A DNA stretch of 64,000 nucleotides from Polytrichum commune (GCA_950295325.1 OX485803.1:71685554-71749553), one strand, 5' to 3'. Positions 34,804 to 47,240 are shown, numbered from the stretch's first letter. Made by a program: numbers and translations. The notes: a model not told the origin generated them from the sequence alone.

Positions 34804-37800
34804 ATGAGAACACTCAGGTTGGTGCCCGTGGGATGCCAGCGGATAGCATCCCTGTCATCACAATTGCAATGGGCGGCTGGTGCATGTGTGTTTTTACCTC
34901 AGAATCCGCCTGTTGGAGGTTTGAGAGTGCGGAAGGAGCGAGGAATGTTAGCTAGTGTGTTGAACCAGGATGGTGGTGTAGTAGTTTCTTCTCAGCGTAG
35001 TAGGAGTGTTGGGAGAAAATTTGAGGTGGTAGCTTACGCACATGGCTATGGCTGCTTCGCTATCCCCGCGGCGGGGCTGTCGTTGAGCTCCCAAAGACGG
35101 CCATATGTCAGAGTTGCAAGTAAGAAAGGGAAGAAATCTTCGGAGAGCAGCAGCGATGTGCTGCTCAAGGAGCGGGAGGATGACGTGGAGGTGGAGGGGG
35201 AACGTGAACCCGACTTGAAAGTGAAAGGGAAGAAGAAACACAAGGGGAAGAAGAAAGCGAAGGAATCACCAACGAATGGCAATGCAATGGCTATGGCTGC
35301 AGCAGAGGAGGAGGAGGAGGAGGAAGAAGAAGAAGAAGAACCTCTTCAAAGAGAGGTTGCGCTCAATGGTGCAGTGACTCAGGAGGTTGAGGAGGTTCAT
35401 GAACCCCAAGAGAAGGGGAAGAAGAAAGTGAAAGGGAAGGGAAAGATGGAGCAGCCGCTCGTTGAAGAAATCCAGAAAGATGAAGTTCAAATGAAGCAAA
35501 AGGAGAAGGAGAAGGAGAAGGAGAAGAAGAAGGGAAAGGGCAAGGAGGTCGACAGTGAAGCAACTGAAACTGTTGCTACATTGGATGCATTGCAAGAGGA
35601 TGAAGAGTTGGAGGGGTTTGAGGAAATTGGTGCTGAATCTGCTAACGGTAAGCACGAATGTCCGAGAGGCAGAAGTGAATGTCTTTATAAATACGGCGTG
35701 ATGAAAGATGATAAGGTGTAGAGTGTGAAGAGGCTAAATTGTGGATGATTTGTTATGCGGTTTTGCAAGACAGTCATCAGGGCATAATGGCAATGCATTA
35801 GAGTTCTGATCGTTAAGGAGTTGTTGGAGCAAGGAATTTTTTTTTGTATGTTGCATTTGCATTTGCATTTGCATTTGAGTGTTAACAAGAAGCGGACTCC
35901 CCCGAGCTTGAGAATTTCATACATGGTGAAGCTTAAAACCATGAAGAGTAAGAATCAATTTACTGCTAAAGCTGGAAGTCAGCTCGTGGGCGGAGAGGCT
36001 CTTCATTCATGCGTCCTTCCTAATGAAGCTATTTTTTAAAATATTTTTAATAATATTATTATTAGGCAAGCTGCTCATCTGCAACTAGGAAATTTGCAAT
36101 CTGGAGGGTTGAACCTGCTCTAAGCATGTGACCTTTCCTCACCTAGTATGGAATTTTGCAAAGCCTTTTGAGTTTATAACCGGATGAGCATGGAGCAGAG
36201 GATATGGAGTAGGTTTATTCAATTGCCTTATATGGATGTTTTTCTTGGATATACGTTGAGTCGTTCGGATAACTCATCAGATTGCTAATTTATTCCTATT
36301 AGATAGAAAGGGGCACAAGGTTTACTCTCTTTGTATTCAGAATTGAGGTTTTCCTCTCATTTGTACTCTGGCAATGTGACTGCATGCAGATATCGAAGGG
36401 GAGCTGGCAGAAGAATTGGAGGAGCACCTCGATGATGACGATTTCTGGGAGGATGACTTCGAATCAGAAGCTGAGGTGTCTCCCTATCGCTGCTTTGATG
36501 TTTTTTTCTATCAATTTTCTAATTTGTAGACAAGACTGGGAGCTGCCTTTACCAAAGTAGCCTCTTCAATTCTCTCTGTATGTGCCCTGTCATCACTCTT
36601 AAACTCTCCCACAAGGATAAAGGGCATGCATTACCCATTATTTCATAGTTTCTTACCTTCAATCTTCTCCTCTTACACATAATCTGAAATAGGTGGAGTT
36701 TCGTCAACCATCTCCAACTGTTCAGTGGTCATGTGGTGGCGTTAATGAGATTAACGTTCTATTGTGTCTTGTCTGTCTTCTTTAAATCTAAAGTTTATTT
36801 ATTATTATTGTTATTTTTGTCTTTTATTTAAAAAAATTATGCTTTTGAGAATGGTACTGGATGTAGATTTAATACCAAATTAGTTAGAAGTGCATGAAGT
36901 TTTGCAATGGCTGGTTAAACCTCTTTTGTGCATATACCTCACTCTAGTCCCACTTTGATTATGGCGTACTGAACCTGACCACATGGTGACACTGAAGACG
37001 GATTCTTTGGAGCTACTCAATGCTATGAAATTGATGGTATGTGTTATCATGTCAGCAACATTATTGTAACAGGACTTTGTTGTTTGCAGCCGGGAGATGG
37101 AGGAGATGGAGGGGGAATAATCCTGGGAGATGCTGCATGGGCAAAGTCAGCACTTCATCTGGCAGAGGAAGCAATTGCTGAGTTTAATGGTGACCTGTCC
37201 ATCTTTGCCTTCAAAGCATGGAAAGACCCTAGCCGCATTCACGTCCGATTAGACAAGCTGTCTGACAAGTATGTGCCAGTTAGTCACTATTTGTTGTATA
37301 GTCTGTTTCTTCAACTGTTAGCTCACCATTTTCCACATCTTGCCACTTCGGCTTTGTAGTACTTTTGTCTCTTTGCACCCGTTAAACTAGCATAATCAAA
37401 CACCTGACTACCCGTTTCGGTCAAGTTTTTGTTAACACCATACATTTTTCCATTAGTGGTTTAAAATGTGGTGGTTCACATTGATAGAATTGTGCTTTCC
37501 AACTTGCTTTGTTGTTCACGGCTTTGTAATCCGTCTAATATTATTGCAAGTGTCACTATTCATCCAGCAAGTTGACTTACATCCAGCAGGTGCTTTTTAA
37601 AGTTATTTGTAGAGCACACTCTTATTGATCCTCACGTGGTTGGTTGGTGTGTCAAGAAACGAAAACAGCTGCTTTGGGCTAGTATGAAGGGTGGTAAAAA
37701 AACCATTTTTTCTGAACAACTGAGAGGTTTTTGCAGGTATGGGTCTCCAACAATGGTAGATCTTGAGAAATTTACTTCTTCATATGCAAAGCGCTTAGCT

Positions 37801-38368
37801 GATGCTGGGGAACCTGACATATCCGTTCAGGTAAGCTTGCAGTTTGGAAGGTACTAAGTAGTGCAAGCGTGTATGTACTTAATACTTGCACACACAAATA
37901 TTGGAATGCTATTTATTTTCTTAGAAACTTTTCTAGGTGAACTTGTGTGCATCACATTGTATGCTCAAAATTAGTATGTCCCCATGGTGTTTTGATGAGC
38001 TATTCCATCCTGGTATGACTATCAAGTTACATCTGACAATCAAGCAATAACCCTAGGTCTCATCCCCTGGAGCTGAGCGTGTTGTGCGGATACCTCAAGA
38101 CTTGGAGCGCTTTAAGGATCTCCCCATGTATGTGAGGTACGTAGAAACATCAGCTGATGGTGATGCAGATTCCGTTGAGAAAGATGGCATACTCGAGCTA
38201 GAATCTGTAGACACAGAGGGAGGCTCTGCCACTTGGAAGCTTGCCAATGTTCGCATCAACAGAGACCTAGCTGGGAAGGGGAGAGGTATGAACAGGAAGC
38301 AACGAGATTGGAGAGCACAGTTGCCTTTTGAGTCACTCCATGTTGTGCGCTTGTATCTGGATCTGTAA
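34804..38368 (+). CDS. RimP-like ribosome maturation factor, probably plastid
   Basis: Five exons: 34804-35647, 36390-36475, 37090-37268, 37737-37830 and 38057-38368. All introns are GT-AG and the joined frame is open for 504 residues. The start is the first ATG after an in-frame TGA at 34765. Residues 1-60 are Arg/Ser/Ala-rich like a transit peptide. Residues about 105-280 are a Glu/Lys-rich low-complexity region with a run of about 13 Glu. The RimP core follows from about residue 311, with DPSRIHVRLDKLSDKYGSPT and DLEKFTSSYAKRLADAGEPD, then the family's SSPGAER motif (about 403-409) and FKDLPMYVRYVE. The C-terminal beta-domain ends FESLHVVRLYLDL. Bacterial RimP (about 150-180 residues) helps assemble the 30S subunit, and plants have longer nuclear-encoded relatives (UPF0090). 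The plastid location is inferred. No pathway neighbour is nearby. Confidence 0.92.
35304..35340 (+). repeat. Coding GAG/GAA microsatellite (poly-Glu)
   Basis: About 12-13 consecutive Glu codons in exon 1 of the RimP-like gene, GAG first and GAA later. Together with an AAGGAG-type run near 35499-35528 it makes the linker between transit peptide and RimP core highly charged. Confidence 0.9.
35851..35877. repeat. (TTGCAT)n hexanucleotide repeat in intron 1
   Basis: Four and a half TTGCAT units in the first intron of the RimP-like gene. No known role. Confidence 0.85.
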
Positions 38369-40340
38369 ACAAGCCTACAGAGCACATGAGCATGTATTTC
38401 ACTGGAACCTGCCTTTGAAGTGTAAACTAAGCAAACTACTACCAGGGGCATAAATCCATTATACAAACATGAATCAGAGGTCTCTTGTATACTTGTATTT
38501 GACGACAACCCGGGCACAAGGTGGATCACAGCCTGAAGGCAGGCAAGAACTTCCTTTGTGTATATGAGAGAAATTGACAGTAGGAAAGTATACATAGGTT
38601 AAGGGTACTTTTTAAGATATTGAAGGGATATGTAAATGGAATATGATGAAGGTTATAGATGACTTTAAATATGAGTTTAATAATATGTAGTTGGTAATGA
38701 GGTTAGGAAACTTCCAACATTTCTGTAACTCCAAGCCTGTCCAGGTTTGTTTTTTGAGAATCTACGAGTTTCTAATGTTTGCAGATCTTTGTCATTTGTC
38801 TATCCATTCTCTTAAATTACGATTCGGATACAGAAAAAGTGGGTGTTACAACTGCTCTTTTCTTTACATCAAGAAGCGAGGATGACAGAAACAGACTGCA
38901 AAAATCTAATCTCCAGGATCCTTGAATCTCATGATTTTGTTAATTTGAGAATATGAGGCGATGTGTGGGAAGTTTAACCTGATGGGTGAGGAGCAGTTTT
39001 CTGTTCCTGCAGAAAGTGGATACCTATCTATTGTCTTGCCTTTTGAGGGGTGCCCATATCTCAAAGTTCTTCCATGGCCTGTCATGGTAAGAGTACATTT
39101 TGATCTTCTTGATGATTAATCCAGAGCATAAATCTTCAAATGTATTGGTAGGAAAGGAGGCATAATTCCGAATGCATAATATCCCTAGAAATCGCTTTCT
39201 CAGTGAATCTAAGATCTCTTTAGTTTCAGTCTGAGTTTCAGTCTGAGTTTCAGTTCCGTTCCACTTTAATTCTGGCGAGTCAGGAAATTTGTTCCTTTCA
39301 AGCACCTGCCCTAGTTTCCCAAGAGTGCACTCTGCTGGACCTTGGCGAACTGCACCCCTATCAAACAAAAACTTGTATAGATTATTGCAGTACTTTTACA
39401 GTTCAATCTGCTGGTGCAAAGTTTTTCACTGACTCATCCTACAGAAGGGCCTTCTTGTACGACTCTGGAATTCTGAATATATTGTAGTTATCCGTAAAGG
39501 CCCTAACCGAGTGATGAACACTTGGGGGTTTGATCCTTCTTTGAGAAAATCTTCCTTGGCTACGTCGTGTATCTGAGCCTATTTTGACAGTTGAGTTAAA
39601 ATTTTGGGACCTCCTCTCTCTGCACTCTCAAACTTTGAGAGACTTTTAAGATCTAAAATATGGTATGCACATGGAACATGCAACCCTAAATCTTGGAACA
39701 TACTATGCAAGGCTAGCTTAGTTCACCCATCTTAGTAGGACAAGTTAGTTTTTCGGTTTTTAATAGCCCAATACCACTCTATACATGGTAATTTAAGCAT
39801 TAAGAAAACTTGGGTGACTTTGTGTTAGTTTCCATGAACTTAGGGTTTGGGGCTAAAGGGGGGCCCCAAGGAACCTTTGTACTTTTGGCCAATGGAAAGG
39901 GAGTTGTAGAGAGGAAGGAAAAATAATAAGGAAGGCGAATGGTGCACATTTTGATTCATAACACCTACCTAGTAGGTTGATTAATGTTTTCCCCTTCTAG
40001 GTTTGTAGTTGTATCATCCCAATTTAACTTACAAGGCTAATTTGAGGTCTCTAACCATAAATTAAGGGTTAATTTGGTTTGAAATGACATTCTTTTGGGC
40101 TTTATGATAATCAACATTTTCACCCACTCCATTGGTAAGTGTCATGAAAGGAACCAAGGGGAGGGTAAGGGGAATGATATGAAGAAGGGCTGCCATCTTT
40201 AGTTGAGAGGCGTTTATTAAATCATAATGGAAAGAGAAATGGGGGCATATCTTGGGTAGGCATTGGACGAGTGGCCTTCCCTTCTTGAAGCATGGACATG
40301 TAGTAAGGTATATGAGCCTAAAAGCAACACTTTTAAAAAA
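38369..40340. other. Downstream of the RimP-like gene; one unexplained minus-strand frame
   Basis: A 114-codon minus-strand frame (39024-39368) has mixed composition. It contains LGQVLERNKFPDSPELKW, a TETQTETQTET repeat from a small tandem duplication, and CIRNYASFPTNTFEDLCSG. No family is recognised and no splice support was found. On the plus strand, about 38958-39087 reads MGEEQFSVPAESGYLSIVLP up to a GTAAGA donor. One of the two may be a dead exon. The rest is featureless. Confidence 0.3.
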
Positions 40341-40349
40341 AATTGCAAT

Positions 40350-40890
40350 TTTAGGCAAAGTAAATAGCTCAAAAAAGAATTCAATTTCTCATAGATTTGA
40401 GAAACTATGGAAAGTCTACCAAAAGCGAAATCCAAAAAATAAGAAATTCTTATGCGACCTACATAATTGCACAAAATTGGATCAAGAAATGAGCTTTTTA
40501 GTATTCACTAGGGGGGTTCATTAATTTTGGATTGTTAAGTGAGAATGGATACAAAACCATCCTTATTGTGGTTGAGAGTCTTCTGTTAAATGAAGGTGTT
40601 GTTCCCCATTTGTGAGAGGCTTCTTACACATCACCTCGTTGAGGGGATAAATCCTAGATTCACCATTGTGATTGGCTAAAGTTGGTGCTCTCCTTAAAGC
40701 ATTCTTACATTTTTCTTACACCTTCATTATGCTTGGTCAAAGTGGTGCTATTTTGAATGTAATGTTGCATATGATTGGTCATTTTAAACAATGTTTTACT
40801 TAACCACGTTCACTTCTCAACGGTTTAAGGATGACAAATAAGTGTTGCCAAAAGGATGATGTTACTTTTAGGCACTGTTGCTTTTGAGCT
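40350..40890 (+). repeat. Dispersed non-coding repeat, family B, copy 2
   Basis: Colinear with 24960-25480. Shared blocks include TATGCGACCTACATAATTGC, GGATTGTTAAGTGAGAA, TCTTCTGTTAAATGAAGGTG, CACCTCGTTGAG, CATTGTGATTGGCTAAAGTT and TAAGGATGACAAATAAGTGT. The two copies differ by many substitutions and small indels. Confidence 0.75.
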
Positions 40891-41762
40891 GAAGGTGGTG
40901 CTTACCTTAAAGAAACACCTCTATATACTTTGAATGATGACACCTCCATCATATCTTGCTCGTTTTTCACAATAGAAGATTGCATTTTGTAGACCTTCTT
41001 GAGTTCTTTTCATGGACACCAAGTGTGCTTCTTACCTCTCAATTGGTTGGATGCAATGGCTATTCTCAAATCAATTGCTCTTCAATGTGTATTCCCGATG
41101 ATACCTACATTTGAGTGATATGTAGTGAGCCTTTTAATTAGAAATGAACATAAAAAATAAACATGCTATGATGATATTGGATTATGTGCTCAAAATGTAT
41201 TTTGCATTCCATTTTATGATTAACACACTTGGGAATGCCTATTTGACCACTTAATAGAGAAATAGGACCTTCAAGTTGACCTCTTGTAATCTTTGCATCT
41301 CAACTTTGATTCAAAAACTTGAAATGATGACTTGGGCTTTGCAATTGTTGAACTAATGAGACACTTATCCAATGGCCACTAACCAACCAATACGAATTCT
41401 AGAAGTGTATTATGGTAATCCCCTTTGGCAAATGTTGTGGGGAACACAAATATACACTCTCACCTTGTTCTCTATCATTGAGGACATTGAAAGACCAAAT
41501 GGGAACCAAAAAGTATATTAAAAATGGAATAATGCCACTATAAGATTTATTGGGGAGGTAGTATTATGCGTTGTAATATCATGCTCCAATCCCAATGTGG
41601 CATGGATGGGCAAGTTACAACACTCCTATCTTTAGGTGGCACTTTAATAACTGCCATCGTAAAATACGATTGGCTTTTGGGAGTCTAACAAAGCACATTA
41701 TGGTGGCTCCTTCATACTGAGTAGCCAACAATCTAAAGCAACATCATGTGGTTGCTAATCGA
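40891..41762. other. Intergenic DNA, no gene seen
   Basis: Includes a diverged family-A-like section near 41095-41310. No coding support. Confidence 0.4.
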
Positions 41763-41770
41763 CTGCGATT

Positions 41771-42118
41771 CTCGGGGGGGGGGGGGGGTAGTCATTGGTT
41801 GGAGTAGCAATATACGTGCGAACAAATGATAGGTATTTTAAAAACATGGAGACAAAAAATTATAAATGGACTTAAGAGTAATATAGGGTATCAAAAATGG
41901 CACTGGACATCTTTAAAGTACTATAGGGTATGGAATAATAGGAAATTTGGAATTATAAGTAAAGCAAGCCATTTTTCTATTAACCCAAAGTAGAAAATTT
42001 TATAATGATAGCATGTGAAGAAAAAAAGACAATTGAAAGTAATACCCCCCTATAAAATAGTGGTTGTTCGCACCTATATCCTTAACTTTTTAACACACTG
42101 CCCCCCCCCCCCCCCGAG
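41771..42118. mobile_element. hAT-like MITE with poly-G inverted ends and 8-bp target duplication
   Basis: The element starts CTCG followed by a G run (15 G in all) and ends with 15 C followed by GAG, an exact inverse. It is flanked on both sides by CTGCGATT (41763-41770 and 42119-42126). Eight-base target duplications are the hallmark of hAT elements. Length 348 bp, no coding content. The interior holds AT-rich text such as GGGTATGGAATAATAGGAAA. Confidence 0.78.
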
Positions 42119-42126
42119 CTGCGATT

Positions 42127-45100
42127 GTCACCCTCCTTCAATCATAATCTTTTAATAAATCCAATGCTAGGTCGTTCATGGAAAGAGAACAACTTGTACT
42201 AGTTGAGTAATGTTATACACTTGGAGCATAGCCTATCACACTAATCCAAGCTCTTGAGCATTGGTAAAGCTTTTAATAGTTTGAGTTGCACAACACATTG
42301 CTTATGTTGTAAGCTTGTGCAACAATGAAATAAATTGCACAACATATGAATATAGTAAATTCTTTGGAAGTGACTTACCCAGAGCTTCTTAGATCCCTCC
42401 CTATACCCACACTTTCACTAACTATACACAGTTCCCAAATGGTCCCGATACTCACCCAAAACCAACCTTGCTTTCTTCCAAAATTGTCCCCACCTTTTGT
42501 CCAACCAACCCTACGGTAGAATCAACACTCCACCCAATAATTATAAATGTATGAGCCCTTACAACTTTTACACACATGAGCTTAATAAGAACATATAATT
42601 AACCCACCCCTATGGAAAATATGACACTAGCCCTAATCCAATCCCACTTTCCCCCAAAATTGCCTCCACTTTGCACTGGAGACATTCAAACAATTTAAAG
42701 TAGGTTCCAATTACAAGATTAAGAGGCGTGCATAAATGTTGATTTTGGGTGGGGTGTTAGTTATAGCACCCTTTGCCTTATTGTAAAAGGGTGCTTGAAG
42801 AAGCTCCTAAGTGCCTCATGAGCAGATCGATGGGCTTTTGTTTTTGACCATTCTCAGTAATTTGAGCTGAGTAAAATATGAATAAGATTAGCAAATCAAA
42901 ACTAAGGAATATTATTTCCGTGAGTTTTGTCCTTAACCCTTAAATGCTCATGCAAGCCAAACACAGGTTGCCACCTAATATTCTGATGGGGTTTGTGACC
43001 CACTAGGTGGCAATCTATGTGTATGGAAGGTAACCATTGGTGTAGGGCGGTGCCACTATCACACAGGCCAAAATAGCATATAGAAACCTCATGTAGGATT
43101 TTTTGTTATAGTCATGCCTCTTTAATTAGACACATTTGGGAAACAAAAAAATCATCATATTATCAAGTGTCACATATTCAATAATTTGGCAAGTTGGACC
43201 TTTGTATCATAATAATGTGGCACTTCACGTAACACACATTAGATATTTTGCCACATATACAAAATAAATATTCTTTCCAATGCTAATTTCTCTCATGAAA
43301 TCTATGTGGAATTGAAGAAGAAATCAATAGTATGTTGTTGTTGCCACTTCAAGTTAGCAACAAAGTTCTTATTGAGCTTCCCTGATATGGCATGCAATTT
43401 CGTTACGTCTACAAGACTAAACTCTAATGGGTTGTTGAAATTGAGCATGATGTTGAGTATCTACCAATTTCATAATAGGTTCAAGTCTCTCATCAACATC
43501 TAAAGAGTCCAAGGGCTCTGCATTAAGGTCAAAACTTGGTGGCTCTATTCTTTGTCCCAAGGCTTTCCAACAATACGCAAATCTAAGCAATATGATAAAT
43601 GTTGAGTTCAAAATGCTCGAAAACAAATTGTGCACATAGGTTTAGGGTTTATGTGGAAAACTATTGCAAATGAGATAGAAGCTAATGAGTCTCTTGATTA
43701 GATTTTGAGATAGAGAACCTAGTTCCCTTAGTTCCCATGTTTTAACATCTTTTTACATAATTTTTTCTTATATCCACATTTCATATGTGAAAGTTGCATA
43801 AATTTAATATTAACTATGTACTTAAACATGTGTGGGGCCCATCATATATGCATTTATTAATTTTATAATATGACATTTTGGGGTTCAGGATTGTCGTATT
43901 AACAATATCATAGTCAGATTATACAAGTAGATTTTAACTAGAAATTTTGGTTTACAAAATTTGTGTCATTATATTGAGGTTGTCATATTATCGAGTCGTA
44001 TTAAAGGGGTAGGACTGTAGTTTGGAATTGCTTGTTTTGGGAGGTGGTCCCATGAGTTGCCCAAATGTAGGAGCCAATTTCTTTCACAAATGATGCCCAA
44101 TTTGGGTGGTTCAATTTAATTTAATTTATTTTGAATCCCCCCTTAGGACAAGGTGATGGTTGTGCACAACTTGACCTGATGGGTTTGAAAAAAGTTAGTG
44201 CACATGTTGCTTGCTCCATGACAAAGGGGAAATCTTCCAATATGACCTCATGTGGCCCTCCAACTTTGAGAGTGACAAACTTATTCTAAATTTTCTCAAA
44301 AAAATCAATTTTTTTTTAGAGTAGCTTGTTTGTCACCCACATAACATATTATGCGTGGCAAAGTTGCCATTTATCAAAAAATCATGGCGTGAAAATGTTG
44401 CCCCCTAGATGAAGGGCATGTTAATTTGTCAATATGACCTAGACAATGTGGTCTGATTGACTTCAAATGTTCACATCCATTCGGTTGGATTTTAGGAAAA
44501 CAAAGTCAATCTTCCTACATAACAAAAATGCTCAACACTAGTGCTGAAAATGCCCAAAAATGGAATGTGAAGGCTTGAGGGTTTAGGGGTTACATGCATA
44601 CATGTCTTATATATTAAATTCTAACCCACTTATCTTGAGATATTAAATACTCATCTCATATGAGATATAGCAAATACAACTCCAAGCTACAACAATTCTT
44701 CTTGTACTTTTTGGAGCTCATATGAATATCTTAATCATCTCGGATCAGGAGTGAAGAGTTTTTTTCTTCTTCAATGGTCATAGCACCCCTCCCAACACAC
44801 ACATACAAGTTTTTAAGCATGCAATTTAATTTCTTCTCAACACATGTTGTTTGGTGAACCCTAAAGTTAAGTGCCTCCCATGGTCACATGGCCACAGTAA
44901 GGAATTGGTGAATGGACATCACATGTTAGTGGATCAAACTATGATGTTCTTTTTTCTTTTCTTTCATGTTGTTTGGATCTCAGTTCTTAGCTCCACACAT
45001 AACCGCATGTCATTTAAGAGTCCTTTAACAATACCACCTACCATAGACAAGCTTATAATGGTTACTCTTATATTTTGGCATACATGGAGATCCTTGAGCC

Positions 45101-45843
45101 AAGTGACTCAAACAAGGAACGCAAGCATTGAGCTTATGTGTATTGGAATTGAGTTGAATATCTTTTGATTTTAGGAAGTATTCTTTTGGTAGATTTTCTA
45201 GAACGTTGAGCGTTAAAGACCAATCAATACAAAGTGGATTGCATGTGTTCTTATTTTTAATTGCAATTGGAGAGATATGTTTTTGAGTTGAGTATTTTTT
45301 TCACTTCCACACCACCTCTAGCAAATGGTTCATAAGGATCTACTAGCAATATTCAATATGGACTTTAAAAAACATCAAATATTTTCGCTTCTTTCAAAAT
45401 TTATTTTGAAGGAAAGTAATAGGGTTTCATTGGATTGATATTCTTGCCACTCTCCACCATAATTAGTGAGCCTTTAGTTCAAACCAATTTAAACACATTT
45501 CATCTCATTTTGATGTTAATCTACTATCATTTGGTGGAAGGAAACACTTGCAGATTTGTGTCATGATAATAAGTTGCAGTTGTATTGATTGCATCTATAT
45601 AAAGGTAGTCTAGGCATCATCCTTAATAATATTCTTATGTATATCCGCTCCAAATTAGGTCATCAAATTGCACTTTATACCACATCTTTGACATCCTAGC
45701 ATCTTTTAAAGGTTATAGGGACCAAAATACTTTCTAAGGCCCACATGATAGTTTTACGAGTATCCTTAAATGTCTTTGTACGATATATGATTGTGTGTGC
45801 ATGTGTGCAAGTGAAGAGCAAACGCGAGACATGCATTAGAATA
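42127..45843. other. Intergenic DNA, no gene seen
   Basis: A small imperfect stem (ACACAGGTTGCCACCTA near 42961-42977 against TAGGTGGCAATCTATGTGT near 43004-43022) may be a MITE core. Remaining frames are short and unsupported. Confidence 0.4.
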
Positions 45844-45852
45844 TGTTCAAGA

Positions 45853-46080
45853 CTACACTAAATATGATATGTAATGTCACTTACTATTTGGAGTTACACA
45901 ATGCTATATATTTTACTTATTAATGTAATGTTTTTACCAAGTAAGCATGGCAATGTTCTATAATGTTCAAACAACCAACTGGACTTTTCTTTTTTTGACA
46001 AAAATGAGATACATAGTAAATAATTATAGCATTGTGTAATTTCAAGTAGTAAGTGATATTAAATACAATATTTGGTGTGG
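45853..46080. mobile_element. MITE of the CTACACTAAAT family with 8-bp target duplication
   Basis: Starts CTACACTAAATATGATA and ends ATTTGGTGTGG. The TIR continues inward through ACTTACTATTTGGAGTTACA and CACAATGCTAT and their inverse. TGTTCAAG stands just outside both ends (45844-45851 and 46081-46088), which suggests hAT-type insertion. About 228 bp, no coding content. Confidence 0.75.
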
Positions 46081-46089
46081 TGTTCAAGT

Positions 46090-46514
46090 GAGGCGAGTTG
46101 AATTTAAGGGTGAGTTTGCACCAAGTTCCAAGACCAAAAAGATTCCAAAATTGAACAATCTCATTGGTTGAAAACAAGAATTCAGACCCAAGGAGTTTAG
46201 ACTAGGATATGGATCCAAGTTATGAATAAATGAAGTGGTGCTAATGTGACATCACTTTTTGGTCAATTTCAGCAATCCCCATTAAAGGCAATAATACTCC
46301 TCCTAGTTTAAGAAACCAATTTTCAAGCTTGGGTCCAATCTTGCCCACAATTGAGGTCCGATATGTGTATGGGATTCCAAATTTATTTGCGGGACTCTAA
46401 TTCATGTATGGATTTTCTACGTTACTCCTAGAACGGAAAATTGTCTTCATCGTCAAAGATCGAGTAAACATACATCTGAAACCATATGGAGAATGTTGAT
46501 GAATCCTACTTAAC
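46090..46514. other. Short intergenic gap
   Basis: No supported feature. It repeats wording of 58,500-58,800 (AAGCTTGGGT, GGTCCAATCTTG-like), possibly another dispersed repeat. Confidence 0.4.
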
Positions 46515-46517
46515 TTA

Positions 46518-47019
46518 GGGCCACTTCACACACGAGCCAAGAGCCTTGACCATGAAATTGTGAGAGCCCAAAAGAAAGTGTCCACAGGCCGTCCCAACAT
46601 ACCTCCAAAACCATGTAGTGTGGTCACGGATCCTCAAGTGTAGTGTGAAATCATATGTGATTGGGCACTCAACCAAATGATATTTCAAAGAATTTTTATT
46701 CATCCGGATCCTCACACTTGATAAAATAGAATAAATCAACAGTTGTGAGCGTTCGGAGTACCATGGTCTCCCGGTTTTGTGTTTGGCCTATCTCCAAGAG
46801 GTGGTTTTTGGAATAATCCAAGTGACCATGAAACATGATCCATTTGATGCCATGTAGGAATCCATGTAGACTTTTACATCCATCTTGCATTCACATACTC
46901 CGTTGGTCCCTCAAGCGTAGTGTGAAGCAGCGAACTTGGACCGGCTCTGCCTTTTCCACCAATGAGAGTGCTTGAAGTGTAGTGGTCACGGGCTCTCAGT
47001 CTCATGTGTGAAGTAGCCC
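46518..47019. mobile_element. PIF/Harbinger-type MITE, copy 2 (502 bp)
   Basis: GGGCCACTTCACACACGAG at the left and CTCATGTGTGAAGTAGCCC at the right, with a clean TTA target duplication (46515-46517 and 47020-47022). It is homologous to 4991-5492 over its full, identical length and has no transposase frame. Confidence 0.85.
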
Positions 47020-47041
47020 TTACCTTACCGAACGATGCCAT

Positions 47042-47240
47042 ATTTGGAAAGTCCCGGGCATGCCATCAAATTATGGCCGTTACACATTTAGAAGGCCCTA
47101 TGGTTAGCCACTTGGTGGGGGTAAGAATGATGAGAATTGGTGTTTCCCCTTTTGGAAAGCCCTTGGCGTGTCGTCAAATTATAGTGTTACACATTTGGAA
47201 GGCCCCATGGTTAGCCACTTTGCGGGTTAAAAATGATGGA
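47042..47240. repeat. Tandem duplication, period about 110 bp
   Basis: Two copies with TTTGGAAAG, CATCAAATTAT or CGTCAAATTAT, TTACACATTTGGAAGGCCC (or TTAGAAGGCCC) and ATGGTTAGCCACTT. They lie immediately downstream of the 502-bp MITE. Confidence 0.8.

Noticed and set aside
35266-35655. Long leucine-rich frame on the minus strand
   Set aside because: Antisense of the Glu/Lys repeat region of RimP-like exon 1.
38941-39000. Possible thiamin-pyrophosphate riboswitch (AACCTGAT motif)
   Set aside because: Only the short motif is present. The partner elements of the TPP fold are missing, and the site is far from THIM.
4991-47019. Autonomous Harbinger transposase linked to the MITEs
   Set aside because: None of the paired-end elements contains a frame with DDE or Myb-like features.
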